DNA of 64,000 bases from Komarekiella atlantica HA4396-MV6 (lineage in GTDB: Bacteria; Cyanobacteriota; Cyanobacteriia; Cyanobacteriales; Nostocaceae). Shown piece after piece: positions 17,192 to 26,009 of this stretch. Location of the stretch: positions 62,001 to 126,000 of the forward strand of contig JAHHHK010000018.1 in assembly GCA_019359395.1 (NCBI GenBank). Reading direction: 5' to 3'. The position numbers and the translations under genes are program-made. The notes under the pieces are model-generated. The model was given only the letters and a program-made list of their open reading frames with translations. It did no database searches and had not been told where the DNA came from. The stretch's first letter is position 1. The number at the start of each line of letters is the position of its first letter.

Positions 17192-19063
17192 TTAAAACCG
17201 GAAAGTTGCTCTCAGCGCTCCGACTACTAAAGGCTCATTAGCAGCGTTGTGATCAGGATTGAATATGACAAATACGCCTGGAGTCAAAGCAATATTGTCA
17301 TTCAACTGAGCGCGGTAAAAAAGTTCTACGTGAATTGATGTGTCACTGCGTCCACCTGCTGTCCCGCCATCAGAAAAGTTGGGAAAATTAAATCCTTCAG
17401 GTAAAGTACTGGAAGTAATTTTGGGAGGTTGTCCTACGAGAACACCCCCTAAATTGCCAGGACGCAGCAAATTGGGAAAAGCAGCAAATACTAGCCAATT
17501 TGTGGTTTCTACACTTCCAGAAAGGTTGGCTGCTTGGGAAGAAGAAAAACCACCCCAACCACCCAACTGCAAATTAGGGTTGATCCGCCAAGCAACGCTA
17601 GCGCCAACAGCTTGAGTATCGAAAGCTGTTGCATCTGCAAAAGGCGAAAGCAACTGACTATCGCCGATACCAGTTCCTAGTAAGCCATCAGGGGAATGGG
17701 AGTAAAGATAATGTATTCCGACATCAATGTCATTGGTAGGCGCTAAACTTAGCTGAGCGCCAGCAGTCCATCTACCACCAAATAGACCAGCTTGGTTGCT
17801 ATTGCCGGGAAAACTGGGAATTTCTGCGCTATAAATACCTTGCAGACTGATGCGATCGCTAATTTGCCAGTCAAAACCTATACCACCCGTACCGTTGCCA
17901 ATCCCTAAAATCGGGTTACGCTGACCAAATAGAGAAATTGCGCCGTCGCCAGAACCTTCTAAAGGACTAATACCGCGAAAAGTGTTTACTGGGTTGACTC
18001 CCGCTGTACCTACAACAACTCCCAAGTTATTTGAGAGGGGAAATCGATAAGACAAGTCACTAATAACTAAATTGTTATCTGTATTTGACTCGAAACCCAA
18101 CCGCCCCATATTCGTAGATACTAACGATGCAGTAGAACCCAAATTACCCGCAGATAAGCCTGTTAGCAATAAATCTCGCCCTGTAAACGAGGTTGCTAAC
18201 GTTAGTTGCACGCTATTATTGAAAGTCAGATTCGTTTCTGCTTTGCGTTCAGGTACTCCATCTCTAGGAAATAAATCTACATCAGTGCTATTGGTTCCCT
18301 GCACGCTAAAAATGGCTTGACCGAATAGTCTAGTAGTTGTGGAAAACTGACTAGTTTGCAATTCACTTGTCCGCTCGTTGACAACCTCTAAACGCTCCTG
18401 TAATTGCTGCAACTCTCCTTGAAATTCGGCTTGCAACCTTTGCAGTTGAACTAAATCTTCACTATTAACGGTATTAATTTGATTGTTAGTAATAATTTCG
18501 TTAATCTTCTGCACGCAAGCATTTAAACCAGCAGCAAATTCATAACGGCTGATAGTACGATTGCCTAGATAATTACCGTTAGGGTATCCAGCAATGCAGC
18601 CATAGCGCTCTACTAGAGACTGCAAAGCAGCAAAAGCCCAGTCAGAGGGTTGCACGTCTTCAAGTTGCGACACCGATGTAATTTCAGACATCTGGTTGTC
18701 TGAGTCTAAACTTATCGGCTGTGGAGAAGAGAATTCTTTTGTGTTTTCTTGATTCTGTGCAACTTCTATTACAGGTTGAGAATTTTTGAATTCAGGTAAG
18801 TTGGGAGAACTTGGGAATTGAATTTTTTCTCTACTTTTTTTTAGTATATTTTTGTACTTAGTTTTTATAGCTGATGGGGGAGTTGGGATTCCATCTAGTT
18901 GTATGAATTCGGGTGGTGTAATTTTAGCAGGCGGGACGACTTGAGACGAATTTTCTGGCGCTGACTGCTGCACCAGCTTATCTGACTGAATTACAGGCTG
19001 TTCTGGTAAATTGATTGCAGGTATTGACGCTGTTGTTAGCACACCTGTTATCAGTAGACTCAT
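17192..19063 (-). CDS. SLH domain / OprB-type outer-membrane porin
   Basis: The 623-residue product has a short hydrophobic N-terminus, a disordered Pro/Ser/Gln-rich segment to about 125, and one S-layer homology domain at about 131-185 (VSQLEDVQPSDWAFAALQSL, then the GYPNGNYLGNRTISRYEFA motif). A coiled coil follows at about 200-240 (LQRLQAEFQGELQQLQERLE), then an OprB-type beta-barrel ending in TFRF with the terminal aromatic residue. Cyanobacterial relatives are the major outer-membrane porins, anchored to peptidoglycan by SLH and proposed to pass sugars or iron. The start ATG has AGGAGTGAT just upstream. The gene is complete. Confidence 0.9.
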   Translation of the reverse strand: MSLLITGVLTTASIPAINLPEQPVIQSDKLVQQSAPENSSQVVPPAKITPPEFIQLDGIPTPPSAIKTKYKNILKKSREKIQFPSSPNLPEFKNSQPVIEVAQNQENTKEFSSPQPISLDSDNQMSEITSVSQLEDVQPSDWAFAALQSLVERYGCIAGYPNGNYLGNRTISRYEFAAGLNACVQKINEIITNNQINTVNSEDLVQLQRLQAEFQGELQQLQERLEVVNERTSELQTSQFSTTTRLFGQAIFSVQGTNSTDVDLFPRDGVPERKAETNLTFNNSVQLTLATSFTGRDLLLTGLSAGNLGSTASLVSTNMGRLGFESNTDNNLVISDLSYRFPLSNNLGVVVGTAGVNPVNTFRGISPLEGSGDGAISLFGQRNPILGIGNGTGGIGFDWQISDRISLQGIYSAEIPSFPGNSNQAGLFGGRWTAGAQLSLAPTNDIDVGIHYLYSHSPDGLLGTGIGDSQLLSPFADATAFDTQAVGASVAWRINPNLQLGGWGGFSSSQAANLSGSVETTNWLVFAAFPNLLRPGNLGGVLVGQPPKITSSTLPEGFNFPNFSDGGTAGGRSDTSIHVELFYRAQLNDNIALTPGVFVIFNPDHNAANEPLVVGALRATFRF

Positions 19064-19182
19064 ATCACTCCTGGTATTTCATTTGACTTGTACTAATATT
19101 CCTTTTGACAAACAAAGTTGGTGCACGTCAGGAATATTTTTGTCAAATTGGTGATAAAAGTTACTAATTTCTCTATATGTGC

Positions 19183-19211
19183 GTAGAGACGTTGCAATGC
19201 AACGTCTCTAC
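19183..19211. repeat. 29-bp perfect palindrome (dispersed repeat family)
   Basis: GTAGAGACGTTGCA, a central A, then the exact complement TGCAACGTCTCTAC. The same arms, slightly degenerate, sit inside recF at 7755-7784. This matches the type of palindromic interspersed repeat abundant in Nostoc. Confidence 0.85.
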
Positions 19212-19273
19212 CAAAGGATTTGTTCCAATCATTAATTAAATCGGTATGAGATCTCGTACTAGTTTCAATTACC

Positions 19274-19295
19274 GCCTGAGAATCAATTCTCAGGC
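19274..19295. terminator. Perfect 10-bp stem hairpin, possible terminator
   Basis: GCCTGAGAAT at 19274-19283 pairs with ATTCTCAGGC at 19286-19295 with a 2-base loop centre. No T-run follows on the minus strand. It could equally be an operator for the upstream region of the porin gene. Confidence 0.4.
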
Positions 19296-19390
19296 TGATA
19301 GCTAAAGTCGTCTATTAGTCATTAATTTTTTAAGCACTAAAGTGCTGACTACAAACCTCTCAAAACTTTTGCGGCAGATCACTAAATAGA

Positions 19391-19876
19391 TTATTCCGGC
19401 TGGCTACAATATTTATTCAAATCTCTCACTAACGCATCCGATCGCTTACCAACAGTTGTAGCTGCTGTTGTCAGTGCTGAGTCAATTTCGGCTCTAGATT
19501 TTTGGATTTTTTCTCTACCAGATATTGAGGCTTCGGCTGTTTTAGCTGTGTTCAGAGCTTTAGCTGCCTTGGCGATCGCTTGATAAAGAGTTTCAAAAAC
19601 TTTCACAAAACCGCTTTGAAATTCTTTCAACTTGGGGTCTTTTAAGTTCAGTTCCTTAATCGATTTAGTAATATATTCTAAATCCTTGGACAGTTGCACG
19701 CTGGTTACAACCTGCTTTCCCTTATTTCCATCAATCAAAGAAGTTCCTGCATTCACGAGCTTAATTAGTCGCTGACACTGAGAGGCTTTATTATCGTTGC
19801 AACTAGTAACTAACAATGCAATGCTCAGACTAACAGGAGCAATAACAATACATTTACGCGACACAGATGTTAACAC
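19391..19876 (-). CDS. Predicted lipoprotein, helical
   Basis: The 161-residue product has a lipoprotein signal ending in LLVTSC (lipobox Cys at about residue 26), then a region of long helices rich in Lys, Ala and Thr (for example FETLYQAIAKAAKALNTAKT), with two further cysteines (near 34 and 157). It is expected to be anchored to the plasma or outer membrane. No family is recognised and no enzymatic residues stand out. The gene is isolated: the repeat array lies upstream and a hairpin-containing gap downstream. The start ATG is the first in frame and gives a normal signal peptide length. Confidence 0.72.
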   Translation of the reverse strand: MLTSVSRKCIVIAPVSLSIALLVTSCNDNKASQCQRLIKLVNAGTSLIDGNKGKQVVTSVQLSKDLEYITKSIKELNLKDPKLKEFQSGFVKVFETLYQAIAKAAKALNTAKTAEASISGREKIQKSRAEIDSALTTAATTVGKRSDALVRDLNKYCSQPE

Positions 19877-20323
19877 TTTAATAGCAGCTATACCTAATTA
19901 ATAGTATTCAATATTACGAGCAAAAGTAGTATTTGGGGTAGAGGGCAGGGGGAGAAGAGGGAGCAGGGGGGGCAAGGGAGGTAGGGGAGATATTTTTTGC
20001 AATGCAACAATGAGTCTTTGATATTCGTGGACGAGTCTTTGATATTCGTGGACGAATCTTTGATATTCGTGGACAAGTCTTTGATATTCGTGGACGAGTC
20101 TTTGATATTCGTGGACGAGTCTTTGATATTCGTGAACGAGTCTTTGATATTCGTGAACGAGTCTTTGATATTCGTGAACGAGTCTTTGATATTCGTGGAC
20201 GAGTCTTTGATATTCGTGAACGAGTCTTTGATATTCGCCTCCCCTGCTCCCCCTGCCTCCCCTGCTCCCCCTGCCTCCACTGCCCCTCTACCCTCTATCT
20301 CCTACCTCTTCACTCTGGCAAAA
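19877..20323. other. Composite repeat: G-rich arm, 21-bp iteron array, C-rich arm
   Basis: About 19936-19988 is G-rich (GGGGTAGAGGGCAGGGGGAG and similar). About 20003-20237 is a tandem array of a 21-bp unit. About 20238-20300 is C-rich (CCCCTGCTCCCCCTGCC and similar). The arms are roughly complementary: GGGTAGAGGGCA on the left matches TGCCCCTCTACCC on the right. The whole could fold as one long hairpin with the array in the loop. No stop codon interrupts two of the frames across the array, but this is a consequence of the 21-bp periodicity, not evidence of a gene. Confidence 0.8.
20012..20237. repeat. 21-bp tandem array, 10 full copies plus one partial
   Basis: The unit GAGTCTTTGATATTCGTGGAC recurs every 21 bases from 20012, with scattered changes (GAA or AAG for the first triplet, GAAC for GGAC). 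Read on the plus strand it would encode SLIFVDE heptads, on the minus strand TNIKDSS heptads. There are no variable spacers, so this is not a CRISPR. The related sequence at 45589-45697 shares the core. Confidence 0.93.
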
Positions 20324-21088
20324 TCACCAATCTATCGGCAAACCCAACTGGTCTAAAGTATCCCCGTCTTGTAAAAGTGACTGAATGTTGCCGTCTATTT
20401 GAATGCGACCAGCAGACAGTACCAAGGCACGTTGAGTCACTCTACCCAACCAATTTAAGTCATGAGAAGCAATTAACATCACCTGGACAGGCAACTTTAA
20501 CAATACTTGCGCTAGGTGACGCCGCCATGATGGGTCAAGACCGTTAGTCGGCTCATCCAAAATTAGAATTGTCGGGTCTAGGGATAAAATCGCAGCTAGG
20601 GCAGCAAGGCGTCTTTGTCCACCAGAAAGTTCGTGGGCGGAACGGTTGGCGTAAGCTTCTAAGCCAAAATCAGCTAATAATTGTCGGGCCCGATCAATTG
20701 CGATTGCTGGTGGTACGCCATAGTTGCGTGGCCCAAAGGTTACATCTTCTAAAATGGTGGGCATGAATAGTTGGTCGTTGGCATCTTGGAAACTAAAGCC
20801 AATTTGACGACGTACTTGGGGCAGAGTTGTAGGTTCTACTGGGATGCCATTAATCCAAATTTTGCCAGTTCGTGGTTGTTTTAAGCCAATCAGGTTCTCC
20901 AGCAAGGTGCTTTTTCCAGAACCAGTTGCTCCCATTAATGCGACGCGATCGCCTCTATTCAATGTAAAAGAAATTTCTTGTAATACTGGTTCTTGCTGGG
21001 AATAAGCATATCCCAAGTTCTGAACTTCGACCACAGCAGTGTGGGAGTTACCGATTGGAGTTTGGGGATTAGATGTCAAAGATTTCAA
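20324..21088 (-). CDS. ECF-type nickel/cobalt transporter ATP-binding protein
   Basis: The 254-residue ABC ATPase has Walker A GATGSGKST near 53, Q-loop FSFQDANDQLF, signature LSGGQRRLAALA and Walker B LDPTILILDEPTNGLD, with the H-loop in ASHDLNW. The FQDANDQLF Q-loop is typical of the energy-coupling-factor (CbiO/NikO/EcfA) branch. It is the last gene of a leftward operon: nikMN-like, then cbiQ-like, then this, with 14 bases between it and cbiQ. It supplies ATP-driven movement for the integral components. The C-terminus ends within C-rich repeat DNA, only 24 bases from the iteron region. Confidence 0.93.
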   Translation of the reverse strand: MKSLTSNPQTPIGNSHTAVVEVQNLGYAYSQQEPVLQEISFTLNRGDRVALMGATGSGKSTLLENLIGLKQPRTGKIWINGIPVEPTTLPQVRRQIGFSFQDANDQLFMPTILEDVTFGPRNYGVPPAIAIDRARQLLADFGLEAYANRSAHELSGGQRRLAALAAILSLDPTILILDEPTNGLDPSWRRHLAQVLLKLPVQVMLIASHDLNWLGRVTQRALVLSAGRIQIDGNIQSLLQDGDTLDQLGLPIDW

Positions 21089-21102
21089 GATTCACAACTG
21101 AG

Positions 21103-21756
21103 CTAAATTCTGTAAGAAGTTAAGGTTAAACAAGCAGCGATCGCCCAGGCTACTAATATGGCAAGACGCTCTTTTGGTCTGAAGCTGGAATCTATAGGCA
21201 GTTGTCCATTGTAACCACGAGTTACCATTGCTGCATAGACTCGCTCTGCCCGATCTAAAGTACGGAGATACAAAGCTCCAATCATGGCAGCACTAGCGTA
21301 ACGCAGCCATCCCGCAGTTCCATTCAAACCGCGTAATTGAGCGCTGCGCTGCATTCGCGTTACTTCTGAGAGCAAAATTTCCATATATTGCCCAGTTAAG
21401 AGCAAATTTTCTTTTAAAGGTGCTGGTACTGGTAAGCTTTTGAGGGCGATGCCGAAACTGTGCGGTGGTAAGGTTAACAAAAAACTATTCATCGTGATTA
21501 GACAAACGAGGGAACGTACCAGCAAAAAACTGGCTCGTTCCCATCCCAAGGGTAACGCCAGTAATGACAGGAAAATCAATTCTGTACCGAGTAATCCGCC
21601 CATGCGGCGAATTGGTACGCGTAATAATGCCACCCATAAAAGAGCGATCGCGCCATAGACACACAAGCTAGACCAAGCATGATACTTTAACAAAGCTGCC
21701 CCCACCACAATCACCAGAGACAGTTGCAACCGTAACGGCAAAGAAAGTTTAAACAT
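21103..21756 (-). CDS. ECF transporter transmembrane component (CbiQ/NikQ type)
   Basis: The 217-residue membrane protein has about five to six helices and the two cytoplasmic coupling motifs of ECF T components: AQLRGLNG around 140 and VTRGYNGQ around 183. These couple ATPase motion to the substrate-binding membrane subunit. It overlaps the upstream nikMN-like gene by 8 bases (21749-21756), strong evidence of co-transcription and translational coupling. It is shorter than average for the family because its N-terminal segment is brief, but both motifs are intact. Confidence 0.9.
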   Translation of the reverse strand: MFKLSLPLRLQLSLVIVVGAALLKYHAWSSLCVYGAIALLWVALLRVPIRRMGGLLGTELIFLSLLALPLGWERASFLLVRSLVCLITMNSFLLTLPPHSFGIALKSLPVPAPLKENLLLTGQYMEILLSEVTRMQRSAQLRGLNGTAGWLRYASAAMIGALYLRTLDRAERVYAAMVTRGYNGQLPIDSSFRPKERLAILVAWAIAACLTLTSYRI

Positions 21757-22672
21757 TATTCGGTTTCACAACTTTGGCAATTCCAAAGGCCACAGCAAAG
21801 CAAACCGCAGCTCCCAAAAGTCCAGCAATACTAGTACCAATAGGCCCCAAACCCTCAATACCATAGTCAGCTAATGGTGTCGGTACAATTACCCGCACTT
21901 GCTCAGCTAAGTCGATAAAGCCTAAGTTCTCCGCAACTCTTTCCAAACCATCGGGCCAAGCTGAGGCAAACAGTGACAGCACACCTGCAATCAGAAAAAT
22001 GCTGACAATCGGCACTGACCAGCCGCGAAACTCGTACTGTTCCCCTGGTAACAAATCTGGTCGCGCTGTAGACAGGTAAGTCAGCACACCCCCAGTAATC
22101 AACCCTTCGCCAATGCCAATTAGAATATGCACACCAGTCATTGCTGGTAAAACTATGGCTGTGGGCGCAGTTCCCGATAGAACTAACTCAATGGCACAAG
22201 CTAAAGCGGCTGCCACTACACTCACACCAGCTGCTATGCCAGCAGCTAAGGGTAAACGCCCTTTAGAACCCCCAAACAGCCGTTGTAAGGTTTGGGTTAA
22301 CCCCCAGCCAACCCAAACACCAATTACTGCCATGTTTAAAATATTCGCTCCCAGGGCTGTAATCCCACCGTCGGCAAATAGCACAGCTTGAATAATTAAA
22401 ACCGTGGCAATACACAACGTCCCCGCCCAAGGACTGCCCAAAACGATCGCGGCTAAAGTTCCCCCCAACAAGTGACCGCTAGTACCCCCTGCTACAGGAA
22501 AATTGATCATCTGAGCGGCAAAAATAAACGCAGTGGTCAGACCCAGTATGGGAGCGCGACGGACACCAAAGGCTTGTTGCGATCGCCCAAATGAAATGAA
22601 AAGCGCTGCCGCACTCAACAAACCAGTAGCCGCTGCCACTGGTGGAGAAACAAACCCATCAGGTATATGCAT
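21749..22672 (-). CDS. Ni/Co ECF transporter substrate-binding component, NikM-NikN fusion
   Basis: The 307-residue protein begins MHIPDGFVSPPV; the free N-terminal Met-His region is the metal-binding end of CbiM/NikM proteins. Helices and the blocks GGTSGHLLGG and GANILNMAVIGVWVGW follow. After residue 210 comes an additional unit with ASAWPDGLERVAENLGF, the PDGLE motif of NikN/CbiN-like small subunits, then a final helix. This fused MN layout and the MHIPDG opening are more usual for nickel systems; the CbiM of the second operon starts MHIMEG. Metal choice is inference. About 420 bases of leader precede it. Confidence 0.85.
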   Translation of the reverse strand: MHIPDGFVSPPVAAATGLLSAAALFISFGRSQQAFGVRRAPILGLTTAFIFAAQMINFPVAGGTSGHLLGGTLAAIVLGSPWAGTLCIATVLIIQAVLFADGGITALGANILNMAVIGVWVGWGLTQTLQRLFGGSKGRLPLAAGIAAGVSVVAAALACAIELVLSGTAPTAIVLPAMTGVHILIGIGEGLITGGVLTYLSTARPDLLPGEQYEFRGWSVPIVSIFLIAGVLSLFASAWPDGLERVAENLGFIDLAEQVRVIVPTPLADYGIEGLGPIGTSIAGLLGAAVCFAVAFGIAKVVKPNNV

Positions 22673-23095
22673 AATTCGTCACGTATTTAATATGTTTATT
22701 TAGGCAAAATAATACCAATTCTCTGTAAACTTGCACTTCATGATTACTCTTCCATCTTGGCGTACTTGGCGGTTCGTTAAATAAATATTAAGTACATCCT
22801 CATAGCAAATTGGTCTAAGTAATATAACTACGGTATCAAATTAATAACAAACAAGATTTTACCTCCTTTTGCAATGCCCTACTGGGGGATTTCTATAGTG
22901 TTACTTAAGATAGATAGACAATAAAATCTGCATCAAATAAGATATTTATCTTTTTTAAAATAAATTTTTATTCATCATATTTTTTGATTGAGCATTGAGC
23001 GCTAGAAGATTTAAAAAATAGAAAAAATTGATATTTCAGTAGTTACTTTAAAATTTGCCTACACTTAATTAAATTAAGTATTTCGGACTTTCGAC
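22673..23095. other. Leader and spacer region before the nikMN-like operon
   Basis: This lies between two leftward ECF operons. On the minus strand AAAAGGAGGT (complement of 22861-22870) is a near-perfect ribosome site, but only an 8-codon TTG frame follows it. Otherwise the region is AT-rich. I looked for B12 and similar riboswitch cores and saw no match. Confidence 0.45.
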
Positions 23096-23926
23096 TCAGA
23101 AGTAACGGAACAAATTCAATATTCTCTGCCGCAACCGTTCTAAAACTGGCCCTTCCTCAGCTACTCCCTCAGCAAATAACATCTCATATATCAACGGTAC
23201 TCCTAGCTGTAAATCTTCGAGAACACCACGTTGGTTAAAAACGTCTTGCGGTTTTCCCTCAATTACAAGTTGTCCTTGATCCATAACAAAAATCCAGTCT
23301 GCCCAGCGATAAACTAAATCAAGGTCATGGGTTGCCATTAATATTGTTGTGCCAGCTGCATGAATCTTTTTCAAGGTTGCCATTAAGTTACGAGTATGTA
23401 ACCTATCTAAATATGCCGTTGGTTCATCTAGCAATAGCAATTGTGGTCTTAGCACCATCACATCAGCTATAGAGACTCGCTTTTTTTGCCCTAAACTGAG
23501 ATGATGTACAGGTCTTTGTGCTAGTTCAATCAGTCCAAATTCAACTAAGGCCTGCTCAACTCGCTGTTTAATTTCTCCTGTAGGCAATCCTAAATTGCAC
23601 AACCCATAAGAAATATCTTCTTCAACAGTAGAGGCTACTAATTGTTGCTCTGGATCTTGAAAAACTAGCCCGACTTGTTGGCGTAATTTCATCAAAGATT
23701 GACGGTCGTATTGTAGAGGCTTATCTTGCCATCTCACACTACCTTTATGTGGTTTATATAAACCATTAGCTAATAAAAATAGTGTGGTTTTACCGCAACC
23801 ATTTTGACCGATTAATGCACATCTTTTATGAGCAGGAATTCTCAGATTTAAACCATTCAACGCTGATTGCTTTGCGCCGGGATAAGTGTAATATACCTGC
23901 TCAAATTCGAGTAAAGATTGCTGCAT
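23096..23926 (-). CDS. ECF-type cobalt transporter ATP-binding protein (CbiO type)
   Basis: The 276-residue ABC ATPase has Walker A GQNGCGKTT near 38, Q-loop LVFQDPEQQLV, signature LSLGQKKRVSIA, Walker B LLLLDEPTAYLD and H-loop ATHDLD. FQDPEQQL is characteristic of the CbiO/EcfA group. It is the last gene of a leftward cbiM-cbiN-cbiQ-cbiO set and overlaps cbiQ by 26 bases (23901-23926). The signature loop has LGQ rather than the usual GGQ (LSLGQ), a variant also known in this group. It is a paralogue of the ATPase at 20324. Confidence 0.93.
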   Translation of the reverse strand: MQQSLLEFEQVYYTYPGAKQSALNGLNLRIPAHKRCALIGQNGCGKTTLFLLANGLYKPHKGSVRWQDKPLQYDRQSLMKLRQQVGLVFQDPEQQLVASTVEEDISYGLCNLGLPTGEIKQRVEQALVEFGLIELAQRPVHHLSLGQKKRVSIADVMVLRPQLLLLDEPTAYLDRLHTRNLMATLKKIHAAGTTILMATHDLDLVYRWADWIFVMDQGQLVIEGKPQDVFNQRGVLEDLQLGVPLIYEMLFAEGVAEEGPVLERLRQRILNLFRYF

Positions 23927-24710
23927 TATACCAATCCACTGCTATTAATATTGCACAGCCGATAATTGCTTCTATTGCATACCGCTTGGATAGATGATAT
24001 CGATGAGGATGCCAAACCTGAAATTCTCCATTGAAGCCTCTTGATGCCAAACTCAAAGAGATTTGACGGTAGTTCTCTAGAGTGCGCTTGAGTAATTGGC
24101 TAATCAACAAAGCTAAACTTTTCATCGCAATATTAAAAGTGCGGTAGCCACCACGAGCTTGTTGAGCAATCCATAACTCGGCGGCTGTATTTAAGAGAAC
24201 GAAAATAAAACGGTACATCAGTAATAACAGGTCTGTTAAAAGTACAGGTAAACCGATGCGACGTAAAATTTGTAAAAGTTCAGTAAAAGGGATAGTTAAT
24301 ATGATGAAATATAAGCAAGCAAGAGATGCGATCGCTCGTGTCAAAATTGTTAATCCCTGCCCAATGCCGTGAACACTGATGTATATATAATAAGAACCTA
24401 CAGTTAGCCCAATTACTGAGTCATGTTGTACTGAATGCAGATGAGCAATATCTATGCCATTGATAACTAAAGCTGGTAAACTTGTTAACCAGAACAGAGT
24501 AGCAATGTAGACTAATTTAAAATAAGTTTTAGCAGGAATTCCTGCATAGATGACCGTCCAAGTACTAATCCAAACTGCAATCAAAACTTGAGCTAGAGGA
24601 TGAGTAAAGGCAGTGATGATTAGCAGAGCGATCGCAAATAGCAATTTCTGCTCAGGTGCTAACCACCGCAACCGATTAGTGTAAGCTAATGTATCTATTT
24701 GCAGAGTCAT
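23901..24710 (-). CDS. cbiQ: Cobalt ECF transporter transmembrane component CbiQ
   Basis: The 269-residue protein has about six hydrophobic helices and both T-component coupling motifs: AQQARGGYRT near 183 and LASRGFNGEF near 225. Its gene overlaps cbiN by 4 bases upstream (24707-24710) and the ATPase gene by 26 bases downstream, so the four genes form one tightly coupled unit. Its role is to scaffold the ATPase and transmit conformational change to CbiM. It is clearly longer than the CbiQ-like protein of the other operon (217 residues), so the two systems are not a recent duplication. Confidence 0.9.
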   Translation of the reverse strand: MTLQIDTLAYTNRLRWLAPEQKLLFAIALLIITAFTHPLAQVLIAVWISTWTVIYAGIPAKTYFKLVYIATLFWLTSLPALVINGIDIAHLHSVQHDSVIGLTVGSYYIYISVHGIGQGLTILTRAIASLACLYFIILTIPFTELLQILRRIGLPVLLTDLLLLMYRFIFVLLNTAAELWIAQQARGGYRTFNIAMKSLALLISQLLKRTLENYRQISLSLASRGFNGEFQVWHPHRYHLSKRYAIEAIIGCAILIAVDWYNAAIFTRI

Positions 24711-25009
24711 TCCTTGTTCCTTTGCTGCTGGGAACGCCCTTTATACAATCCAATCACATAACCAATAGCTCCAGCCCCTAAAGCAGCTTGAGAGGTAAAT
24801 AATAAGCTTTCCACTTCCCCACTAGGTGGTTCAAACAGCGGCTTAAACCAGGGTTGATATCCGGGTTGTACTTCACTAATTGCTTTTTCGGCTTCGCCAT
24901 CCGAACCAGAAAATTCCGCCCCACGCACAAATATTAAAGGCACGACTGCTAAAGTTATCACTGCCAATACCAATAGCCAGTTACTCAATCCCTTTTTAGA
25001 CTGATTCAT
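24707..25009 (-). CDS. cbiN: Cobalt transport protein CbiN
   Basis: The 100-residue protein has two membrane helices (about 9-27 and 75-92) around an exported loop containing [20 protein letters not shown] and [19 protein letters not shown]. This is the standard CbiN layout and the loop motifs are family hallmarks. CbiN contacts CbiM and is needed for Co2+ movement. The C-terminus is basic ([10 protein letters not shown]). The gene overlaps cbiM by 14 bases and cbiQ by 4. Its presence as a separate gene favours cobalt over nickel for this operon. Confidence 0.92.
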   Translation of the reverse strand: MNQSKKGLSNWLLVLAVITLAVVPLIFVRGAEFSGSDGEAEKAISEVQPGYQPWFKPLFEPPSGEVESLLFTSQAALGAGAIGYVIGLYKGRSQQQRNKE

Positions 25010-25781
25010 TGTGTTGAGGTTCCCGTTTGATTAATTTCAAAAGTTCCAGTTCTTGAGGAGTGTAAGATTGTAGCCAGTTCCACACCAGCACAGTCAACAA
25101 CCCTTCACTAATTGCTAAAGGAATTTGGGTAATTGCAAAAATCCCAGCAAATTTGATAAACGAGGCAATAAACCCACCTACAGGCGAAGGAAAAGCCAAA
25201 GCGAGTTGCACTGAGGTAATGAGGTAAGTAAGTAAATCTGCTAAAGCGGCCGCTAAAAATATAGCGATTTTTTGCTTACCAGTTAGTCTCATCATCAGAT
25301 GATATATCCAGTAAGCGGCAAATGGCCCAGCGATCGCCATCGAAAAAGCATTTGCCCCTAATGTTGTCAAACCACCATGCGCTAGAAGCAACGCTTGAAA
25401 CAGCAAAACTAGAGTACCTAGCACCGACATCGCTAAAGGCCCAAATAGGACTGCGCCTAATCCTGTGCCTGTAGGATGAGAGCAACTACCTGTGACTGAA
25501 GGCAGTTTTAATGCTGACAACACAAAGGTAAAAGCTCCCGCCAAAGCTAAGAGTAATTTTAGTTCTGGGTTGGCTTGAGTGATGCGAGTTAGCGATCGCA
25601 ATCCTAAAACAAAAAATGGTAACGCCACTACCCACCAAAAAAGCGCCCAACTTCCTGGTAAATAACCTTCCATAATGTGCATCGCATAGGCTGGCGCAGC
25701 TGCCCCAACGATCAGATAAAAGCTCAGAACCCCTATTAGAATTAGCGATACACGTTTTGATGTGAAAATAATTCTTGACAC
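24996..25781 (-). CDS. cbiM: Cobalt ECF transporter substrate-binding component CbiM
   Basis: The 261-residue protein has a signal peptide of about 33 residues ending in AAPAYA; the mature protein then begins [17 protein letters not shown]. Processing to expose this Met-His end is required for metal binding in CbiM. The blocks [21 protein letters not shown] and [19 protein letters not shown] match classical CbiM closely. It delivers Co2+ for B12 synthesis. The start is GTG (25779-25781). It heads the leftward cbiMNQO operon, divergent from the multicopper oxidase gene across 228 bases. No B12-riboswitch core was seen in that gap. Confidence 0.95.
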   Translation of the reverse strand: MSRIIFTSKRVSLILIGVLSFYLIVGAAAPAYAMHIMEGYLPGSWALFWWVVALPFFVLGLRSLTRITQANPELKLLLALAGAFTFVLSALKLPSVTGSCSHPTGTGLGAVLFGPLAMSVLGTLVLLFQALLLAHGGLTTLGANAFSMAIAGPFAAYWIYHLMMRLTGKQKIAIFLAAALADLLTYLITSVQLALAFPSPVGGFIASFIKFAGIFAITQIPLAISEGLLTVLVWNWLQSYTPQELELLKLIKREPQHNESV

Positions 25782-26009
25782 GCTTTATACCTTTGCAGAT
25801 ACATTTCAACGACTTAGTTTAAATCGGCGGACGCCCTGATAAACAATTCAAAATTAAAAATTAAGAGGATAACTGAATTTACTTTCTTAAATAAGAGGTT
25901 TAAAGCATTTGATAATTATTGACAATAGTTTTAGTTCCTTATAATATACACAGAGGTAATTGCAAAACTTTTGCAACTTTTTTGCGCTCGCTAAGCGTAA
26001 TTGAACGTT

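Larger units (their letters stand above)
19064..19390. other. Intergenic region with two strong hairpins
   Basis: This gap holds the 29-bp perfect palindrome at 19183-19211 and the inverted repeat GCCTGAGAAT/ATTCTCAGGC at 19274-19295. It lies upstream of the porin gene and downstream of the lipoprotein gene, both leftward. The hairpin at 19274-19295 is about 95 bases past the lipoprotein stop and could be its terminator. Confidence 0.55.

Noticed and set aside
20012-20237. Possible CRISPR array
   Set aside because: Units are contiguous 21-mers with point changes and no spacers; no cas genes are nearby.
19894-20356. Overlapping long frames on both strands across the 21-bp array
   Set aside because: The 21-bp period (a multiple of three) keeps any stop-free frame open. 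The predicted heptads are artefacts, the ends run into G/C-rich filler and there is no ribosome site.
25782-26009. B12 riboswitch or Fur box between cbiM and the copper oxidase
   Set aside because: No B12-box core seen; GATAATTATTG near 25910 only loosely resembles a Fur site and is not enough to call.
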